Positions 10,629 through 20,229 of a stretch of DNA of 64,000 nt are shown here, piece after piece; within the stretch, counting starts at the first letter, position 1, and each line of letters starts with the position of its first letter. Under the pieces are notes generated by a model. The model ran no database searches. It saw only the letters and a list, made by a program, of their open reading frames with translations, and had not been told where the DNA came from. A program made the position numbers and the translations under genes. Origin of the DNA: Achromobacter spanius (GTDB lineage: Bacteria > Pseudomonadota > Gammaproteobacteria > Burkholderiales > Burkholderiaceae_B); contig NZ_CP025030.1 in NCBI RefSeq assembly GCF_002812705.1, positions 62,001 to 126,000 of the forward strand, given 5' to 3'.

Positions 10629-11558
10629 ATGGACATGCCGCTGACTTACATGCCGCCGACTCACATGCCGCTACCTCCGCGTTTTGAAGGCATCTGGCTG
10701 CCCATGGTCACGCCGCTGCGCGGCGGCTATGTGGACATGGACGCCGCGCAGGCACTGGCCCGCTACTACCGCAACGCCGGCATCGCCGGCCTGGTGCTGT
10801 TCGGTTCCACCGGCGAAGGCAACCTGCTCAGCCTGTCCGAGAAAATCGACATGGCCCAGGCCATTGCCAGCGATCCGCATGCACTGCCGCTGATCTTCGG
10901 CGCGGGCGGCGTAGACACGCGAGGCGTGGCCACGGCCATCCGGCGCCTGGACAAGCATTGCCCGGCGGGCTATCTCGTGCCGCCGCCTTATTATCTGGGC
11001 CCCTCGCAAGCCGGTATCCTGTGGCATTACCGGCAGATCGCCTGGGCCACTGAACGCCCGATCATCCTCTACAACATCCCCAAGCGCACGGGCGTGACCA
11101 TGACGGTCGAGACCATGGAAGCGCTGGCCTTGCTGCCCAACTTTTCCGCCGTCAAGGAATGCAACCCGGCGGTGCTTGCCGCGCTGAACACGCGCGGCAA
11201 ACTGGATGTGCTGTGTGGCGACGACCTGTCCTTGCTGGACCATTGGCTGGCTGGCGGACGCGGCGCCATCCCGGCCGCCGCGCATCTGTTTCCCGAACGC
11301 TATGTGGAAATCATGCGTCTGGCGCACGCGGGCCAGGCGCAAGCCGCGCGCGAGCTTTTCGAGCCGCTGCGCGCGCTGATCCGCCTGCTGTTCGCCGAAC
11401 CGAATCCCGCGCCGATCAAGCGTGCGCTTGCCATGCAAGGGCTGATCGCCGACGAACTGCGCATGCCCATGATGCCCGCCAGCCGCGAACTCACCCCTCG
11501 CCTGCAACGCGCGATGAGCGCCCTGCAAGACTTGCCTAGCCGGCTGCAGACAGCTTGA
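10629..11558 (+). CDS. Dihydrodipicolinate synthase/N-acetylneuraminate lyase family protein
   Basis: A 309-residue TIM-barrel aldolase. It has GSTGEG (the GTTGE loop of the family), LYNIPKRTG with the catalytic Tyr at about 148, and VKECNP with the Schiff-base Lys at about 176. It is therefore a class I aldolase of the DapA/NanA superfamily. The substrate cannot be assigned, and being outside a lysine operon argues against the housekeeping DapA. Three possible starts (10629, 10650, 10665) lie in 15-bp near-repeats. The 3' end overlaps the convergent chemotaxis gene by 23 bp. Confidence 0.85.
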   Translation: MDMPLTYMPPTHMPLPPRFEGIWLPMVTPLRGGYVDMDAAQALARYYRNAGIAGLVLFGSTGEGNLLSLSEKIDMAQAIASDPHALPLIFGAGGVDTRGVATAIRRLDKHCPAGYLVPPPYYLGPSQAGILWHYRQIAWATERPIILYNIPKRTGVTMTVETMEALALLPNFSAVKECNPAVLAALNTRGKLDVLCGDDLSLLDHWLAGGRGAIPAAAHLFPERYVEIMRLAHAGQAQAARELFEPLRALIRLLFAEPNPAPIKRALAMQGLIADELRMPMMPASRELTPRLQRAMSALQDLPSRLQTA

Positions 11559-13077
11559 ATACCGACACCGCGCGCGCCAGGCCATCCGCCTGTTCGTGCA
11601 GGGTGGCTGCCGACGCGGCGAACTCCTGCACGAGCGCCGCGTTCTGCTGCGTCACGCTGTCCAGGTGCGTGACGGCTTGGTTGATCTGCTCGATACCCAC
11701 GCTTTGCTCGGCCGACGCGGTGGCAATCTCGCCCATCAACGGTGCGCTGGTGGCCGCCGATTCCAGCACGCTGCCCATGGTTGCGCTGGCCTGGCCCACC
11801 CGATCGCTGCCGCGCGTGACGGAGTCCGACGAGGTCTCGATCAAGCCCTTGATCTCTTTGGCGGCCGTGGCGGAACGCTGGGCCAATGCCCGAACTTCGC
11901 CCGCCACCACCGCAAAGCCGCGCCCCTGCTCGCCCGCCCGCGCCGCTTCAACTGCCGCGTTCAAGGCCAGGATGTTGGTTTGAAAGGCAATCCCGTCGAT
12001 CACGCTGATGATCTCGCCGATGCGTTGTGAACTATGTGAGATCTCGCGCATGGCGTCGATGGCGTGCTGCGTCTCTTCGCTGCCCTGGCGGGCCAGTTGC
12101 GCCGCCTGGCCAGCCAGGGAACTGACTTCGCGCACGTGTTCCGCGCTTTGCTTGGCGGTGGCCGTAATCTCTTCCACGCTGGCGGCGGTCTGCTCAAGCG
12201 CCGCGGCCTGCTTCTCGGTACGGTCGGACAGATCCATGCTGCCCGCCGCGATCTGGCGCGAGGCCGCCGCGATGGATCCCGTGGACTGCACGATCGTGCG
12301 CAAGGCGGCTTGCAGGCGGTCCTGCATGCGACCCATTCCTTCGAACAGGCGACCGATCTCGCCGCGATGGTGGTGCGACACGCTGCCGGACAAGTCACCA
12401 TTGGCCACCCGCTCGCACAGCGCCACGGCCTCATCCAGGGGGCCGATCACATGCGTGCGGAAGAAGCGCAATGCCCCGATCAGCAGCAACGCCAGCAAGC
12501 CTAGCGTCACCCCCCCCTGGCGCCACAAGGTGCCGGTGAACGCGGCGTCGACATCATCCACATAGAGCCCGGTAAAGATCAGCCAGCCCCAATCCGCGTC
12601 ATAGGCCGCGTAGCTGATTTTCGGCAGGGCCTCGTCGGCGCCCGGCCTCGGAAAGCGGTACTCCACATAGCCGCCGCCCGCCTTGCCTTCGGCATAGAGG
12701 TTTTCGAAGATCGGCAAGCCGTCCACATCCTTGATGGCGCGTACGTTCGTACCCACCAGCTTGGCGTCCGGATGTACCAGCAGCGCGTAGTCATCACCGA
12801 ACACGCCCACGTAGCCATCGTCGCCGTAGCGCAGTTGCGCCAGGCGCCGCGCCACATTCTGCTTGGCCTGCGCCAGGGGCATGCCTTCGCTGACGCTTTG
12901 CTTGCCATTGCGCAGGATGCCTGCCGACAGGTCCAGCACATGACGCAATTCGGTCTTGCGCTCGGTCACCATCTCGGCGCGGCGCTGCCAGGCATCCCAG
13001 GCACCCAGCATCAGAACCACCGCGCCAATGGCGAACACGAACCACAACAGCTCCCTGCGCAGACTGGAATTTTTCAC
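11536..13077 (-). CDS. Methyl-accepting chemotaxis protein with single Cache domain
   Basis: A 513-residue receptor. It has TM1 at about 10-27, a periplasmic sCache_2-type sensor ([20 protein letters not shown]), TM2 at about 188-208, a HAMP domain, and a cytoplasmic signalling hairpin with the invariant tip ([20 protein letters not shown]). It should signal through CheA/CheW encoded elsewhere. There is no C-terminal NWETF pentapeptide for CheR/CheB docking. It is a single-gene unit with SD GAGGAGA upstream. The ligand is unknown; sCache_2 receptors often bind small organic acids. Confidence 0.93.
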   Translation of the reverse strand: MKNSSLRRELLWFVFAIGAVVLMLGAWDAWQRRAEMVTERKTELRHVLDLSAGILRNGKQSVSEGMPLAQAKQNVARRLAQLRYGDDGYVGVFGDDYALLVHPDAKLVGTNVRAIKDVDGLPIFENLYAEGKAGGGYVEYRFPRPGADEALPKISYAAYDADWGWLIFTGLYVDDVDAAFTGTLWRQGGVTLGLLALLLIGALRFFRTHVIGPLDEAVALCERVANGDLSGSVSHHHRGEIGRLFEGMGRMQDRLQAALRTIVQSTGSIAAASRQIAAGSMDLSDRTEKQAAALEQTAASVEEITATAKQSAEHVREVSSLAGQAAQLARQGSEETQHAIDAMREISHSSQRIGEIISVIDGIAFQTNILALNAAVEAARAGEQGRGFAVVAGEVRALAQRSATAAKEIKGLIETSSDSVTRGSDRVGQASATMGSVLESAATSAPLMGEIATASAEQSVGIEQINQAVTHLDSVTQQNAALVQEFAASAATLHEQADGLARAVSVFKLSAAG

Positions 13078-13231
13078 AGTCTCTCCTCGTTATTTTCCAA
13101 TCGGCCGTATGAAACTTTTGACGGCAGAATGTGACGGTTTATGTATTGCGATCCGTCAGGATACGGTGACGCAGCAGGGTTTTCACTAGGAAGGCATGCG
13201 GCGATTGATCTAGCGCAAGGCCCATAAGAAA

Positions 13232-13257
13232 AACGCAAGGCCCAGGGGCCTTGCGTT
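13232..13257 (-). terminator. Terminator of the O-antigen-ligase-like gene
   Basis: AACGCAAGGCCC (13232-13243) and GGGCCTTGCGTT (13246-13257) form a strong 12-bp hairpin. On the minus strand it is followed by a T-rich tract (complement of 13227-13233), 38 bp after the gene stop. Confidence 0.8.
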
Positions 13258-13295
13258 CGGTAGTGCTTGCATTGCGGAGATTTCTGCGCGTGCCG

Positions 13296-14552
13296 TCAGC
13301 GCCGCAAGGCGCTCTTGGCCGCCTGCGCGACGCGTGGCGTCGTCAGCGCAATCAACGTCACGACGACCAGCGAATAGTTGGGCACGCTGCGCATGTTGCG
13401 GAACATCATCTCGGTCAGGCTGAAGGCGCAATAGCCCAGGCAGAACAACAGCCCCAACTGCGCGCCGACGCGAATCACCCTGTCATCGCTGGCCAGACGA
13501 CGGAAGAATACCGCCGCCGGCACCAGGTACAGGACAAGAATCGTGATCAGGCCCAGCAGGCCGTATCCCGCCAACGCAGCCAACAGGTCGTTGTGCGGTT
13601 CTCCGTAGCCGTCGACAACCTCTTGGGTAACAACGCCCTGGGTTTGAAGCGTCCGCAGCTCTTCGCGGAACTTGCTGGGGCCCACGCCCACGATCGGACT
13701 CTTTTCGAACATCAGGAACGAGGCGTGCCACAGCTGCAAGCGGATGCCGAAGGACGTATCGCGGTTGGCCGAAGTCGTGAATCGTTGGACGTCTTTCGAG
13801 ATCTCGTGCATCCGGCTGCTGAACGTCCAGATGGCCGCGGCGCTGGCAACCAGCGCCACACAGACCGCCAAGGCGCAATACACCTTGTGGCGGCGCTGCC
13901 AATTTCGCAAACCCAACAGGAACACCACCCCCAGGATAGGCAGCAGCATCCAACTGCTGCGCGTCTCGAACAACCAGGTGGCGATGACGGACAGCGCCAC
14001 CGCCAACAGCTTCACCGCGACTTCGGCCCGCGGCCAGCGCGTGGAAGGACCAAAGCCCAGGGACAAGAGCGTCATGCCGCCAAACAACAGCGTCAGGTTC
14101 GCGAACCCCACGGCGTTGTAGCGCCCGCCAACATCGATCATCGCGCCACGGCTCTCGGTTTCCATGACGAAGATCAATAGCAGCGACCCGCCAAGGGCAC
14201 CCGCCAGGATGCTCCACTGCACCAGCTTGAGCCATCGCTGCGGCGCGCGCAGCAACAGCCACAGCACCGGCAGCGCCAACGCGAAGCGCAGCAGCTTTTC
14301 AAGTTCGGAGCTACTCCATACGCCTCGCACCGCGGACGTGGCGAAAAGGCAGGCCAGCGGCAGCAGCAGCACCAAGGACATCGGCCACAAGGCGCCGAAA
14401 TCCAACGGCTCGTACCGCTTGACTGCGTTGACCGCCAGCGCAGTCAGCGCGATCAGGGCGCTTAGATAAAGAATGGCGGGTCCGCCAACCGGGCTGGTCA
14501 GGGCCAGCGCGGGTACCAACAACACAAGCCACGTGGCTAAGGAAACATACAT
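13296..14552 (-). CDS. O-antigen ligase/polymerase family membrane protein (Wzy_C)
   Basis: A polytopic membrane protein of about 418 residues with 10-12 hydrophobic segments. It has the Wzy_C signature GEPHNDLLAALAGYGLLGLI in its large periplasmic loop region, where the His is conserved in WaaL-type ligases. Such enzymes join O-antigen or other glycans to lipid A-core, or polymerise them, at the periplasmic face. I chose ATG at 14552 because a longer reading from 14636 would run through the terminator of icd at 14621-14649. The Shine-Dalgarno is weak. Confidence 0.8.
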   Translation of the reverse strand: MYVSLATWLVLLVPALALTSPVGGPAILYLSALIALTALAVNAVKRYEPLDFGALWPMSLVLLLPLACLFATSAVRGVWSSSELEKLLRFALALPVLWLLLRAPQRWLKLVQWSILAGALGGSLLLIFVMETESRGAMIDVGGRYNAVGFANLTLLFGGMTLLSLGFGPSTRWPRAEVAVKLLAVALSVIATWLFETRSSWMLLPILGVVFLLGLRNWQRRHKVYCALAVCVALVASAAAIWTFSSRMHEISKDVQRFTTSANRDTSFGIRLQLWHASFLMFEKSPIVGVGPSKFREELRTLQTQGVVTQEVVDGYGEPHNDLLAALAGYGLLGLITILVLYLVPAAVFFRRLASDDRVIRVGAQLGLLFCLGYCAFSLTEMMFRNMRSVPNYSLVVVTLIALTTPRVAQAAKSALRR

Positions 14553-14620
14553 TCGGGGCACAGCGATCAGCCTGGAAAGAACAGCGCAAGCGCAACGCGC
14601 TTCATGCGGAATAGGTAGAC

Positions 14621-14649
14621 AAAACCCGCCCGCCATGACGGCGGACGGG
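14621..14649 (-). terminator. Terminator of icd
   Basis: On the minus strand CCCGTCCGCC and GGCGGGCGGG pair (one G-T pair) around a 5-nt loop and are followed by TTTT. It lies 33 bp behind the icd stop codon. Confidence 0.75.
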
Positions 14650-14681
14650 TTCAGCGGAACATCGCGGGAGGGTTCGCGAAT

Positions 14682-15938
14682 TTACATGTTTTCGATCATG
14701 ACCTGGCCAAAGCCCGAGCACGACACCTGGGTCGCGCCTTCCAGCAGGCGGGCGAAGTCATACGTGACCTTCTTGGACAGGATGGACTTTTCCATGCTGG
14801 AGATGATCAGGTCAGCGGCTTCGGTCCAGCCCATGTGGCGCAGCATCATTTCGGCCGACAGGATTTCGGAACCGGGGTTCACGTAGTCCTTGCCCGCGTA
14901 CTTGGGCGCCGTGCCGTGGGTGGCTTCGAACATGGCGACCGAGTCCGACAGGTTGGCCCCCGGCGCGATGCCGATGCCGCCCACTTGCGCCGCCAGCGCG
15001 TCCGAGATGTAGTCGCCGTTCAGGTTCAGCGTCGCGATAACGTCGTATTCGGCCGGACGCAGCAGGATCTGCTGCAGGAAGGCGTCGGCAATCACGTCCT
15101 TGACGATGATCTCGCGGCCCGTCCTGGGGTTCTTGAACTTGCACCACGGACCGCCGTCGATCAGTTGCGCGCCGAATTCCTTCTGCAGCAGTTCGTAGCC
15201 CCAGTCCCGGAAGCCGCCTTCCGTGAACTTCATGATGTTGCCCTTGTGTACCAGCGTCAGCGACGTGCGGTCGTTGTCGATGACGTACTGCGCGGCCTTG
15301 CGCACCAGGCGCTCGGTGCCTTCGCGCGACACGGGCTTGATGCCGATGGACGAGGTGTTCGGGAAGCGGATCTTCTTCACGCCCAGCTTGGTCTGCAGGA
15401 ACTGGATCAGTTCCTTGGCCTGCTCGCTTTCGGCCATGTATTCGATGCCCGCATAAATGTCTTCCGAGTTTTCGCGGAAGATCACCATGTTGGTCTTTTC
15501 GGGCTCACGCACCGGCGAGGGCACGCCCTTGAAGTACGCCACCGGACGCAGGCAGACGTACAGGTCCAGTTGCTGGCGCAGCGCCACGTTCAGCGAGCGG
15601 ATGCCGCCGCCAACCGGGGTGGTCAACGGGCCCTTGATGGAGACCACGTAGTCCTTGACGACTTCCAGGGTCTCGTCGGGCAGCCAGACGTCCGGGCCGT
15701 AGACCTTGGTGGCCTTCTCGCCGGCATAGACTTCCATCCAGTGGATCTTGCGCTTGCCGCCATAGGCTTTTTGCACCGCGGCGTCGACAACCTTGATCAT
15801 CACTGGGGTGATGTCGGCGCCCGTGCCGTCGCCTTCGATGAAGGGAACGATGGGTTGTTCAGGCACATTCAGCGAGAAATCAGCGTTGACCGTGATTTTC
15901 TGGCCGCCAGCGGGAACCTTGATATGTTGGTAGGACAT
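14682..15938 (-). CDS. icd: NADP-dependent isocitrate dehydrogenase
   Basis: A 418-residue protein starting [13 protein letters not shown]. It has the substrate loop [13 protein letters not shown] (Ser equivalent to E. coli Ser113), [10 protein letters not shown] near the N-terminus and [13 protein letters not shown]. It decarboxylates isocitrate to 2-oxoglutarate in the TCA cycle in the cytoplasm. The start at 15938 follows GGAGC and gives the standard length; upstream in-frame codons do not match the family. Confidence 0.96.
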   Translation of the reverse strand: MSYQHIKVPAGGQKITVNADFSLNVPEQPIVPFIEGDGTGADITPVMIKVVDAAVQKAYGGKRKIHWMEVYAGEKATKVYGPDVWLPDETLEVVKDYVVSIKGPLTTPVGGGIRSLNVALRQQLDLYVCLRPVAYFKGVPSPVREPEKTNMVIFRENSEDIYAGIEYMAESEQAKELIQFLQTKLGVKKIRFPNTSSIGIKPVSREGTERLVRKAAQYVIDNDRTSLTLVHKGNIMKFTEGGFRDWGYELLQKEFGAQLIDGGPWCKFKNPRTGREIIVKDVIADAFLQQILLRPAEYDVIATLNLNGDYISDALAAQVGGIGIAPGANLSDSVAMFEATHGTAPKYAGKDYVNPGSEILSAEMMLRHMGWTEAADLIISSMEKSILSKKVTYDFARLLEGATQVSCSGFGQVMIENM

Positions 15939-16139
15939 GAATGCTCCATTTGCTCCGGGTGGTTTTTCTGCACGCGCCGCATCGGATAGCGTCCGATTCC
16001 GCAGGGAAAATCGCCCTCGCGAACCGCACACCGGATGGCGGATAGCAACCAATTCTATATCGCAAAGGCCCCGGGGCAACCGGCCGCCATCGGGCGCGCG
16101 GTAAAATAATGCGTCCTACACCGCATTCCGTCCCCACCG

Positions 16140-16565
16140 ATGTTCAATCCCTCACGCGACCAAGTCCGCGAATTCTTTATCGACACCTGGCGCAAGCACC
16201 GCGCCAACGAGGTGCTGACTCCGCTCGAGGCCATCGCGCTGGACTGGATCATCGAGCATCCCGAATACCACGGCGACCTTGAAAGCCCAGAGGCCATGAC
16301 CATGGACTACGCGGTGGAAAAGGGGCGCACCAATCCGTTCCTGCACCTGTCCATGCACCTGGCCATCGCGGAACAATTGTCCATCGATCATCCGCCCGGC
16401 ATCCGTCTGGCCTACCAGCAGTTAACCGCACGCTCGGACGCCCACCACGCAGCCCATGAAATCATGGAATGCCTGGGGCAAGTGGTGTGGGAAGCGCAGC
16501 GGCTGGGCACGCCGCTGGACAGCGACAGCTATATCGACCTGATCCGCCGCCGCGCCAGCCTGTAA
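16140..16565 (+). CDS. DUF1841 family protein
   Basis: A 141-residue, mostly helical, soluble protein beginning MFNPSRDQVREFFIDTWRKH and containing NPFLHLSMHLAI and HHAAHEIMECLG. These His-rich helices are the conserved core of DUF1841, a family common in beta- and gammaproteobacteria with no established function. It ends 7 bp before the convergent cytochrome gene. Confidence 0.85.
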   Translation: MFNPSRDQVREFFIDTWRKHRANEVLTPLEAIALDWIIEHPEYHGDLESPEAMTMDYAVEKGRTNPFLHLSMHLAIAEQLSIDHPPGIRLAYQQLTARSDAHHAAHEIMECLGQVVWEAQRLGTPLDSDSYIDLIRRRASL

Positions 16566-16572
16566 GGCGTAA

Positions 16573-16935
16573 TTACTTGCGCACGCCCAGGTCGCTGGGC
16601 AGGGACGCCAGCCATGCCGACACGTTGGAAATATCCTGGTCGGACAATTGCGTGGCGAAAGCGCCCATGATGGGGTTCTTGCGTACGTTGGCGGTGGCTG
16701 CGCTGCCGGAGGCGCCACGCTTGTAGGCCTTCAGCGCGTGGACCAGGTAATCAGCGTGCTGGCCGGCCAGCGTGGGGTAGGACGGGTCCACCGCGGTCTT
16801 GGCGTCGGCGCCGTGGCACGACGCGCAATTGAATTTATCGAAAACGGCCTTGCCGGCGGCCAGGTCCTGCGCCTGGACGGAAGCGCCCGCCATGGCGAAA
16901 GTCGCGCCCAGAAGGGCAAGCATCGTGCGATTCAT
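16573..16935 (-). CDS. Periplasmic class I c-type cytochrome
   Basis: A 120-residue precursor with a signal peptide (cleavage near residue 22, VQA-QD) and one haem c site, C37-A-S-C40-H41. A likely axial Met lies in NPIMGAF, and the family segments PTLAGQH and LSDQDI are present. It resembles one half of cytochrome c4 or a cytochrome c553-like electron carrier. It is 10 bp downstream of a second cytochrome gene in the same direction; the two probably form one operon acting in periplasmic electron transfer to a terminal oxidase. Confidence 0.9.
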   Translation of the reverse strand: MNRTMLALLGATFAMAGASVQAQDLAAGKAVFDKFNCASCHGADAKTAVDPSYPTLAGQHADYLVHALKAYKRGASGSAATANVRKNPIMGAFATQLSDQDISNVSAWLASLPSDLGVRK

Positions 16936-16945
16936 TGTTTGCCCC

Positions 16946-17299
16946 TTATTTGAGATTCGCGTAGTACGCGGCCAGATCGGCGATGTCCTGGTCGGACAGG
17001 CTGCCGGCAATGGCGTCCATCGTGGGATGGCTGCGCGCGCCTTTCTTGTACTCGTTGAGGGCGGTTTCGATGTACTTGGCGTTTTGGCCAGCAATCATCG
17101 GCACGTGATAGAGCTCGGGGAACGTCGCCTTGTAGCCTTCGATGCCGTGGCAACCGATGCACATGGAAACCTTGTCGCGGGCGTTTTGGATGTTACCGAC
17201 AGGCGCTGCGTCAGCAGCAACAGCCTGGCCGGCGATCGCACAGGATGCTATCGCGGCCAACACGGAAACCGTGCACTTCAGAGAGGTTCGCAACTTCAT
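16946..17299 (-). CDS. Periplasmic class I c-type cytochrome
   Basis: A 117-residue precursor with a signal peptide (residues 1-29) and a single haem site C47-I-G-C50-H51. It contains IAGQNAKYIETALNEYKKG and SLSDQDIADLAAYY, as in cytochrome c553/c4 domains. It is the upstream partner of the cytochrome gene at 16573-16935. Together the two monohaem proteins may take the place of one dihaem cytochrome c4. The promoter should lie in 17300-17475, shared with the divergent MoxR gene. Confidence 0.9.
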   Translation of the reverse strand: MKLRTSLKCTVSVLAAIASCAIAGQAVAADAAPVGNIQNARDKVSMCIGCHGIEGYKATFPELYHVPMIAGQNAKYIETALNEYKKGARSHPTMDAIAGSLSDQDIADLAAYYANLK

Positions 17300-17475
17300 T
17301 GGAATGGCTCTTCTTGGTATGGCTTAAGGACTAGGGCCTGCTCACACGTCGGCCCCCTGCAAACACGTTGCGGGTCGAACCCAACTGCAAAACCGCCTGA
17401 TTGTACGATAATTGCTCAGGATTAATACCTTGCGTTGGGTATTGATCACCGTCAATCCTCGGAAGCCATCAGCCT

Positions 17476-18357
17476 ATGTCCGCAGCCCAGTCCGCACACT
17501 CCGCCACGCCCGCCCGCTTCAACGGGACCGACTCTTACGTCGCCACCGACGACCTGAAACTGGCCGTCAACGCCGCCCTGACTTTGCAGCGCCCGCTGCT
17601 GATCAAGGGCGAGCCGGGCACCGGCAAGACCATGCTGGCCGAAGAAGTGGCGCGCGCGCTGGGCCGGCCCCTGCTGCAATGGCACATCAAGTCCACCACC
17701 AAGGCGCATCAGGGCCTGTACGAATACGACGCCGTGTCGCGCCTGCGCGACTCGCAGCTGGGTGACGAGAAAGTGCGCGACATCCGCAACTACATCGTGC
17801 AAGGCACCTTGTGGCAAGCGTTCCAAGCGGACGAACCGGTGGTGCTGCTGATCGACGAGATCGACAAGGCCGACATCGAATTCCCCAACGACCTGCTGCG
17901 CGAACTGGACCGCATGGAATTCCATGTGTATGAAACGCGCGAGACCATCTCCGCGCGCCATCGCCCGCTGGTCATCATCACGTCCAACAACGAGAAGGAC
18001 CTGCCCGACGCATTCCTGCGCCGCTGCTTCTTCCACTACATCCGCTTCCCCGACCGCGACACCATGCGCGACATCGTCGCCGTGCACTACCCGCACCTGA
18101 AGCAGGACGTGCTGCGCGCGGCGCTGGACACCTTCTTTGCGCTGCGCGATGCGCCCGGCCTGAAGAAAAAGCCGTCTACCTCTGAACTGCTGGACTGGCT
18201 GCGCCTGCTGCTGGCCGAAAACGCCACGGCGGCCGAGATCGACGCCCACACGGCAACCGCCGTGCCGCTGATGGCCGGCGCGCTTCTGAAGAACGAGCAA
18301 GACGTGCACCTGCTGGAACGCCTGGCGGCCATGACCCGCGGCGGCCAGCGCCGCTGA
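17476..18357 (+). CDS. MoxR family AAA+ ATPase
   Basis: A 293-residue ATPase with Walker A GEPGTGKT (45-52), Walker B LLIDEIDKA (about 123-131) and sensor residues in ITSNNEKDLPDAFLRR. MoxR proteins act as chaperones that insert cofactors or mature enzyme complexes together with vWA partners. The vWA gene follows 25 bp downstream, which is the usual MoxR/CoxE arrangement. The client is unknown; the adjacent divergent cytochromes are only a hint. Confidence 0.92.
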   Translation: MSAAQSAHSATPARFNGTDSYVATDDLKLAVNAALTLQRPLLIKGEPGTGKTMLAEEVARALGRPLLQWHIKSTTKAHQGLYEYDAVSRLRDSQLGDEKVRDIRNYIVQGTLWQAFQADEPVVLLIDEIDKADIEFPNDLLRELDRMEFHVYETRETISARHRPLVIITSNNEKDLPDAFLRRCFFHYIRFPDRDTMRDIVAVHYPHLKQDVLRAALDTFFALRDAPGLKKKPSTSELLDWLRLLLAENATAAEIDAHTATAVPLMAGALLKNEQDVHLLERLAAMTRGGQRR

Positions 18358-18382
18358 TCCCCACGCCACCGGCCGCCCGCCC

Positions 18383-19555
18383 ATGCTGATCGACTTCTTC
18401 TACCACCTTCGGGCGCACAAGCTGCCCGTCTCGGTCAAGGAATACCTGACCCTGGTGGACGCCCTGCGCCACGACCTGATGGCGCCCACGCTGGACGAGT
18501 TCTACTTCCTGGCACGCGCCACGCTGGTCAAGGACGAATCACTCTACGACCGCTACGACAAGGCCTTTGGCGCCTACTACAAGGGCATCCAGGCAGCGCT
18601 GCCGGCGGACAAGGAAATCCCGCTGGACTGGCTGATAAAAGAGTTCGAGAAGAACCTGTCGCCCGAAGAAAAAGCCGCCATTGAAAAGCACGGCTGGGAC
18701 AAACTGATGGAGCTCTTCAAGGAACGCATGGAAGAGCAGAAAGAGCGCCACGCGGGCGGCAGCAAATGGATTGGCACCGGCGGCACCTCGCCGTTCGGCA
18801 ACGGCGGTTATCACCCCGAAGGCATCCGCGTGGGCGGCGCATCGGCGGGCAACCGCTCGGCGGTCAAGGTCTGGGACATGCGCCAGTTCAAGGACTACGA
18901 CGATCAGGTCGAACTGGGCACGCGCAACTTCAAGGTGGCGCTGCGGCGCTTGCGCCGTTTTGCGCGCCAAGGCGCCGACATGGAACTGGACCTGGACGAC
19001 ACCATCGCCAGCACCGCGCGCAACGCCGGCCACCTGGACCTGCGCATGGTGCCCGAACGCCACAACACCGTAAAGGTGCTGATGCTGCTGGACGTGGGCG
19101 GCAGCATGGACGACCACATCGGCCGCGTGGAAGAATTGTTTTCAGCGGCGCGCAGCGAATTCCGCAATCTGGAAGTCTATTACTTCCACAACTGCCCGTA
19201 CGAAAGCCTGTGGCAAAGCAACCGCCGCCGCCAGAACGAACGTTTCGACACCTGGGACGTGCTGCGCAAGTACAACCCGGACTGGCGGCTGATCATCGTC
19301 GGCGACGCCACCATGAGCCCGTACGAAATCCTGCAACCCGGCGGGTCCGTCGAACACTACAACAAGGAACCTGGCGCACAGTGGATGCGGCGGCTGCTGG
19401 ATGCCTGGCCGAAATCGGTGTGGCTCAACCCCGAGCCCACCGCGTCGTGGCAATACCGTCAGTCCATCGCGCTGATGCGCGACATCATGCAGGACCGCAT
19501 GTATCCGGTCACCGTCGCGGGCCTGGAACAAGCGATGCGGGTCCTCTCCAAATAA
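18383..19555 (+). CDS. vWA domain protein, CoxE-like
   Basis: A 390-residue protein of the VWA/CoxE-like type. It has an N-terminal helical part beginning MLIDFFYHLRAHKLPVSVKE and a C-terminal vWA domain with the metal-ion site motif LLDVGGSMDDH at about 233-243. DxGxS is the variant common in this subfamily instead of DxSxS. It pairs with the MoxR ATPase upstream and probably presents or remodels a client complex in the cytoplasm. It ends 3 bp from a convergent gene. Confidence 0.9.
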   Translation: MLIDFFYHLRAHKLPVSVKEYLTLVDALRHDLMAPTLDEFYFLARATLVKDESLYDRYDKAFGAYYKGIQAALPADKEIPLDWLIKEFEKNLSPEEKAAIEKHGWDKLMELFKERMEEQKERHAGGSKWIGTGGTSPFGNGGYHPEGIRVGGASAGNRSAVKVWDMRQFKDYDDQVELGTRNFKVALRRLRRFARQGADMELDLDDTIASTARNAGHLDLRMVPERHNTVKVLMLLDVGGSMDDHIGRVEELFSAARSEFRNLEVYYFHNCPYESLWQSNRRRQNERFDTWDVLRKYNPDWRLIIVGDATMSPYEILQPGGSVEHYNKEPGAQWMRRLLDAWPKSVWLNPEPTASWQYRQSIALMRDIMQDRMYPVTVAGLEQAMRVLSK

Positions 19556-19558
19556 GCC

Positions 19559-20116
19559 TTACCCATCCACCGGCTGCTCAGGCGTATCCAGCGTCAACTG
19601 ATAAAACGCCAGATCCAGCCAGCGGCCGAACTTGAAGCCCGCTTCGCGGATTGTGCCGGCGTGCTTGAACCCCAGCTTCTCGTGCAGGCGGATGCTGCCG
19701 TCGTTGGAGGCGTCAATGCCGCCGACCAGCACGTGCACCTGATTGGCACGCGCTCGTTCGATCAGCACGCGCATCATTGCTTCGCCCAGGCCCCGGCCGC
19801 GAAAACGCCCGTCCACGTAGACGGAATGCTCAACGGAATACTTGAACGCGGGCCAGGCGCGGAAAGTGCCATAGCTGGCAAACGCCATCAGTTCGCCAGC
19901 CGCGTTTTCAAACCCGACCACCGGAAAGCCGCCCTGCTGCTTGGTCTGGAACCAACCCGACATCGCTTCGCGCGGCCGGGGCTTGTAGTCGTACAGCGCG
20001 GTGGAATTGACGATGGCGTCGTTGAAGATGGCCAGTATCTGATCCGCGTGGCGTTCGTACGTGCAATCGACAAGGGTTGCGCCGTCGGGCGCGTGGGTAT
20101 CAGCGGGCGAGTTCAT
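19559..20116 (-). CDS. GNAT family N-acetyltransferase
   Basis: A 185-residue protein starting MNSPADTHAPDG. GNAT core features are HSVYVDGRFRGRGLGEAMM (the Arg/Gln-x-x-Gly-x-Gly/Ala acetyl-CoA loop, RFRGRGLG) and ASNDGSIRLHEKLGF. This resembles the phosphinothricin/methionine-sulfoximine acetyltransferase (Pat/MddA) group. The start at 20116 was chosen over longer readings, which would include a terminator and sequence without homology. The substrate is not proven. Confidence 0.85.
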   Translation of the reverse strand: MNSPADTHAPDGATLVDCTYERHADQILAIFNDAIVNSTALYDYKPRPREAMSGWFQTKQQGGFPVVGFENAAGELMAFASYGTFRAWPAFKYSVEHSVYVDGRFRGRGLGEAMMRVLIERARANQVHVLVGGIDASNDGSIRLHEKLGFKHAGTIREAGFKFGRWLDLAFYQLTLDTPEQPVDG

Positions 20117-20181
20117 GGCGAAAAATTGTACTGTCACGGCCCGCATTTGTAGCCGCTCGCAACGGCCCTTGGCACAAAAAA

Positions 20182-20200
20182 AACCGCCGATCCGGCGGTT
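20182..20200 (-). terminator. Terminator downstream of the 20230-20607 gene
   Basis: AACCGCCG and CGGCGGTT form an 8-bp stem around ATC. On the minus strand it is followed by TTTTTTT (complement of 20176-20183), 30 bp after the stop of the hypothetical gene. Confidence 0.8.
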
Positions 20201-20229
20201 CAGTAAGGTGTTGCCGCTTCTGGCCACTC

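Noticed and set aside
13483..14262. 259-codon frame overlapping the ligase gene on the same strand
   Set aside because: Out-of-frame shadow with soluble, Arg/Gly-rich composition.
14553..14636. Longer N-terminus of the O-antigen-ligase-like protein (start 14636)
   Set aside because: It would include the icd terminator hairpin and 28 residues with no membrane or family character.
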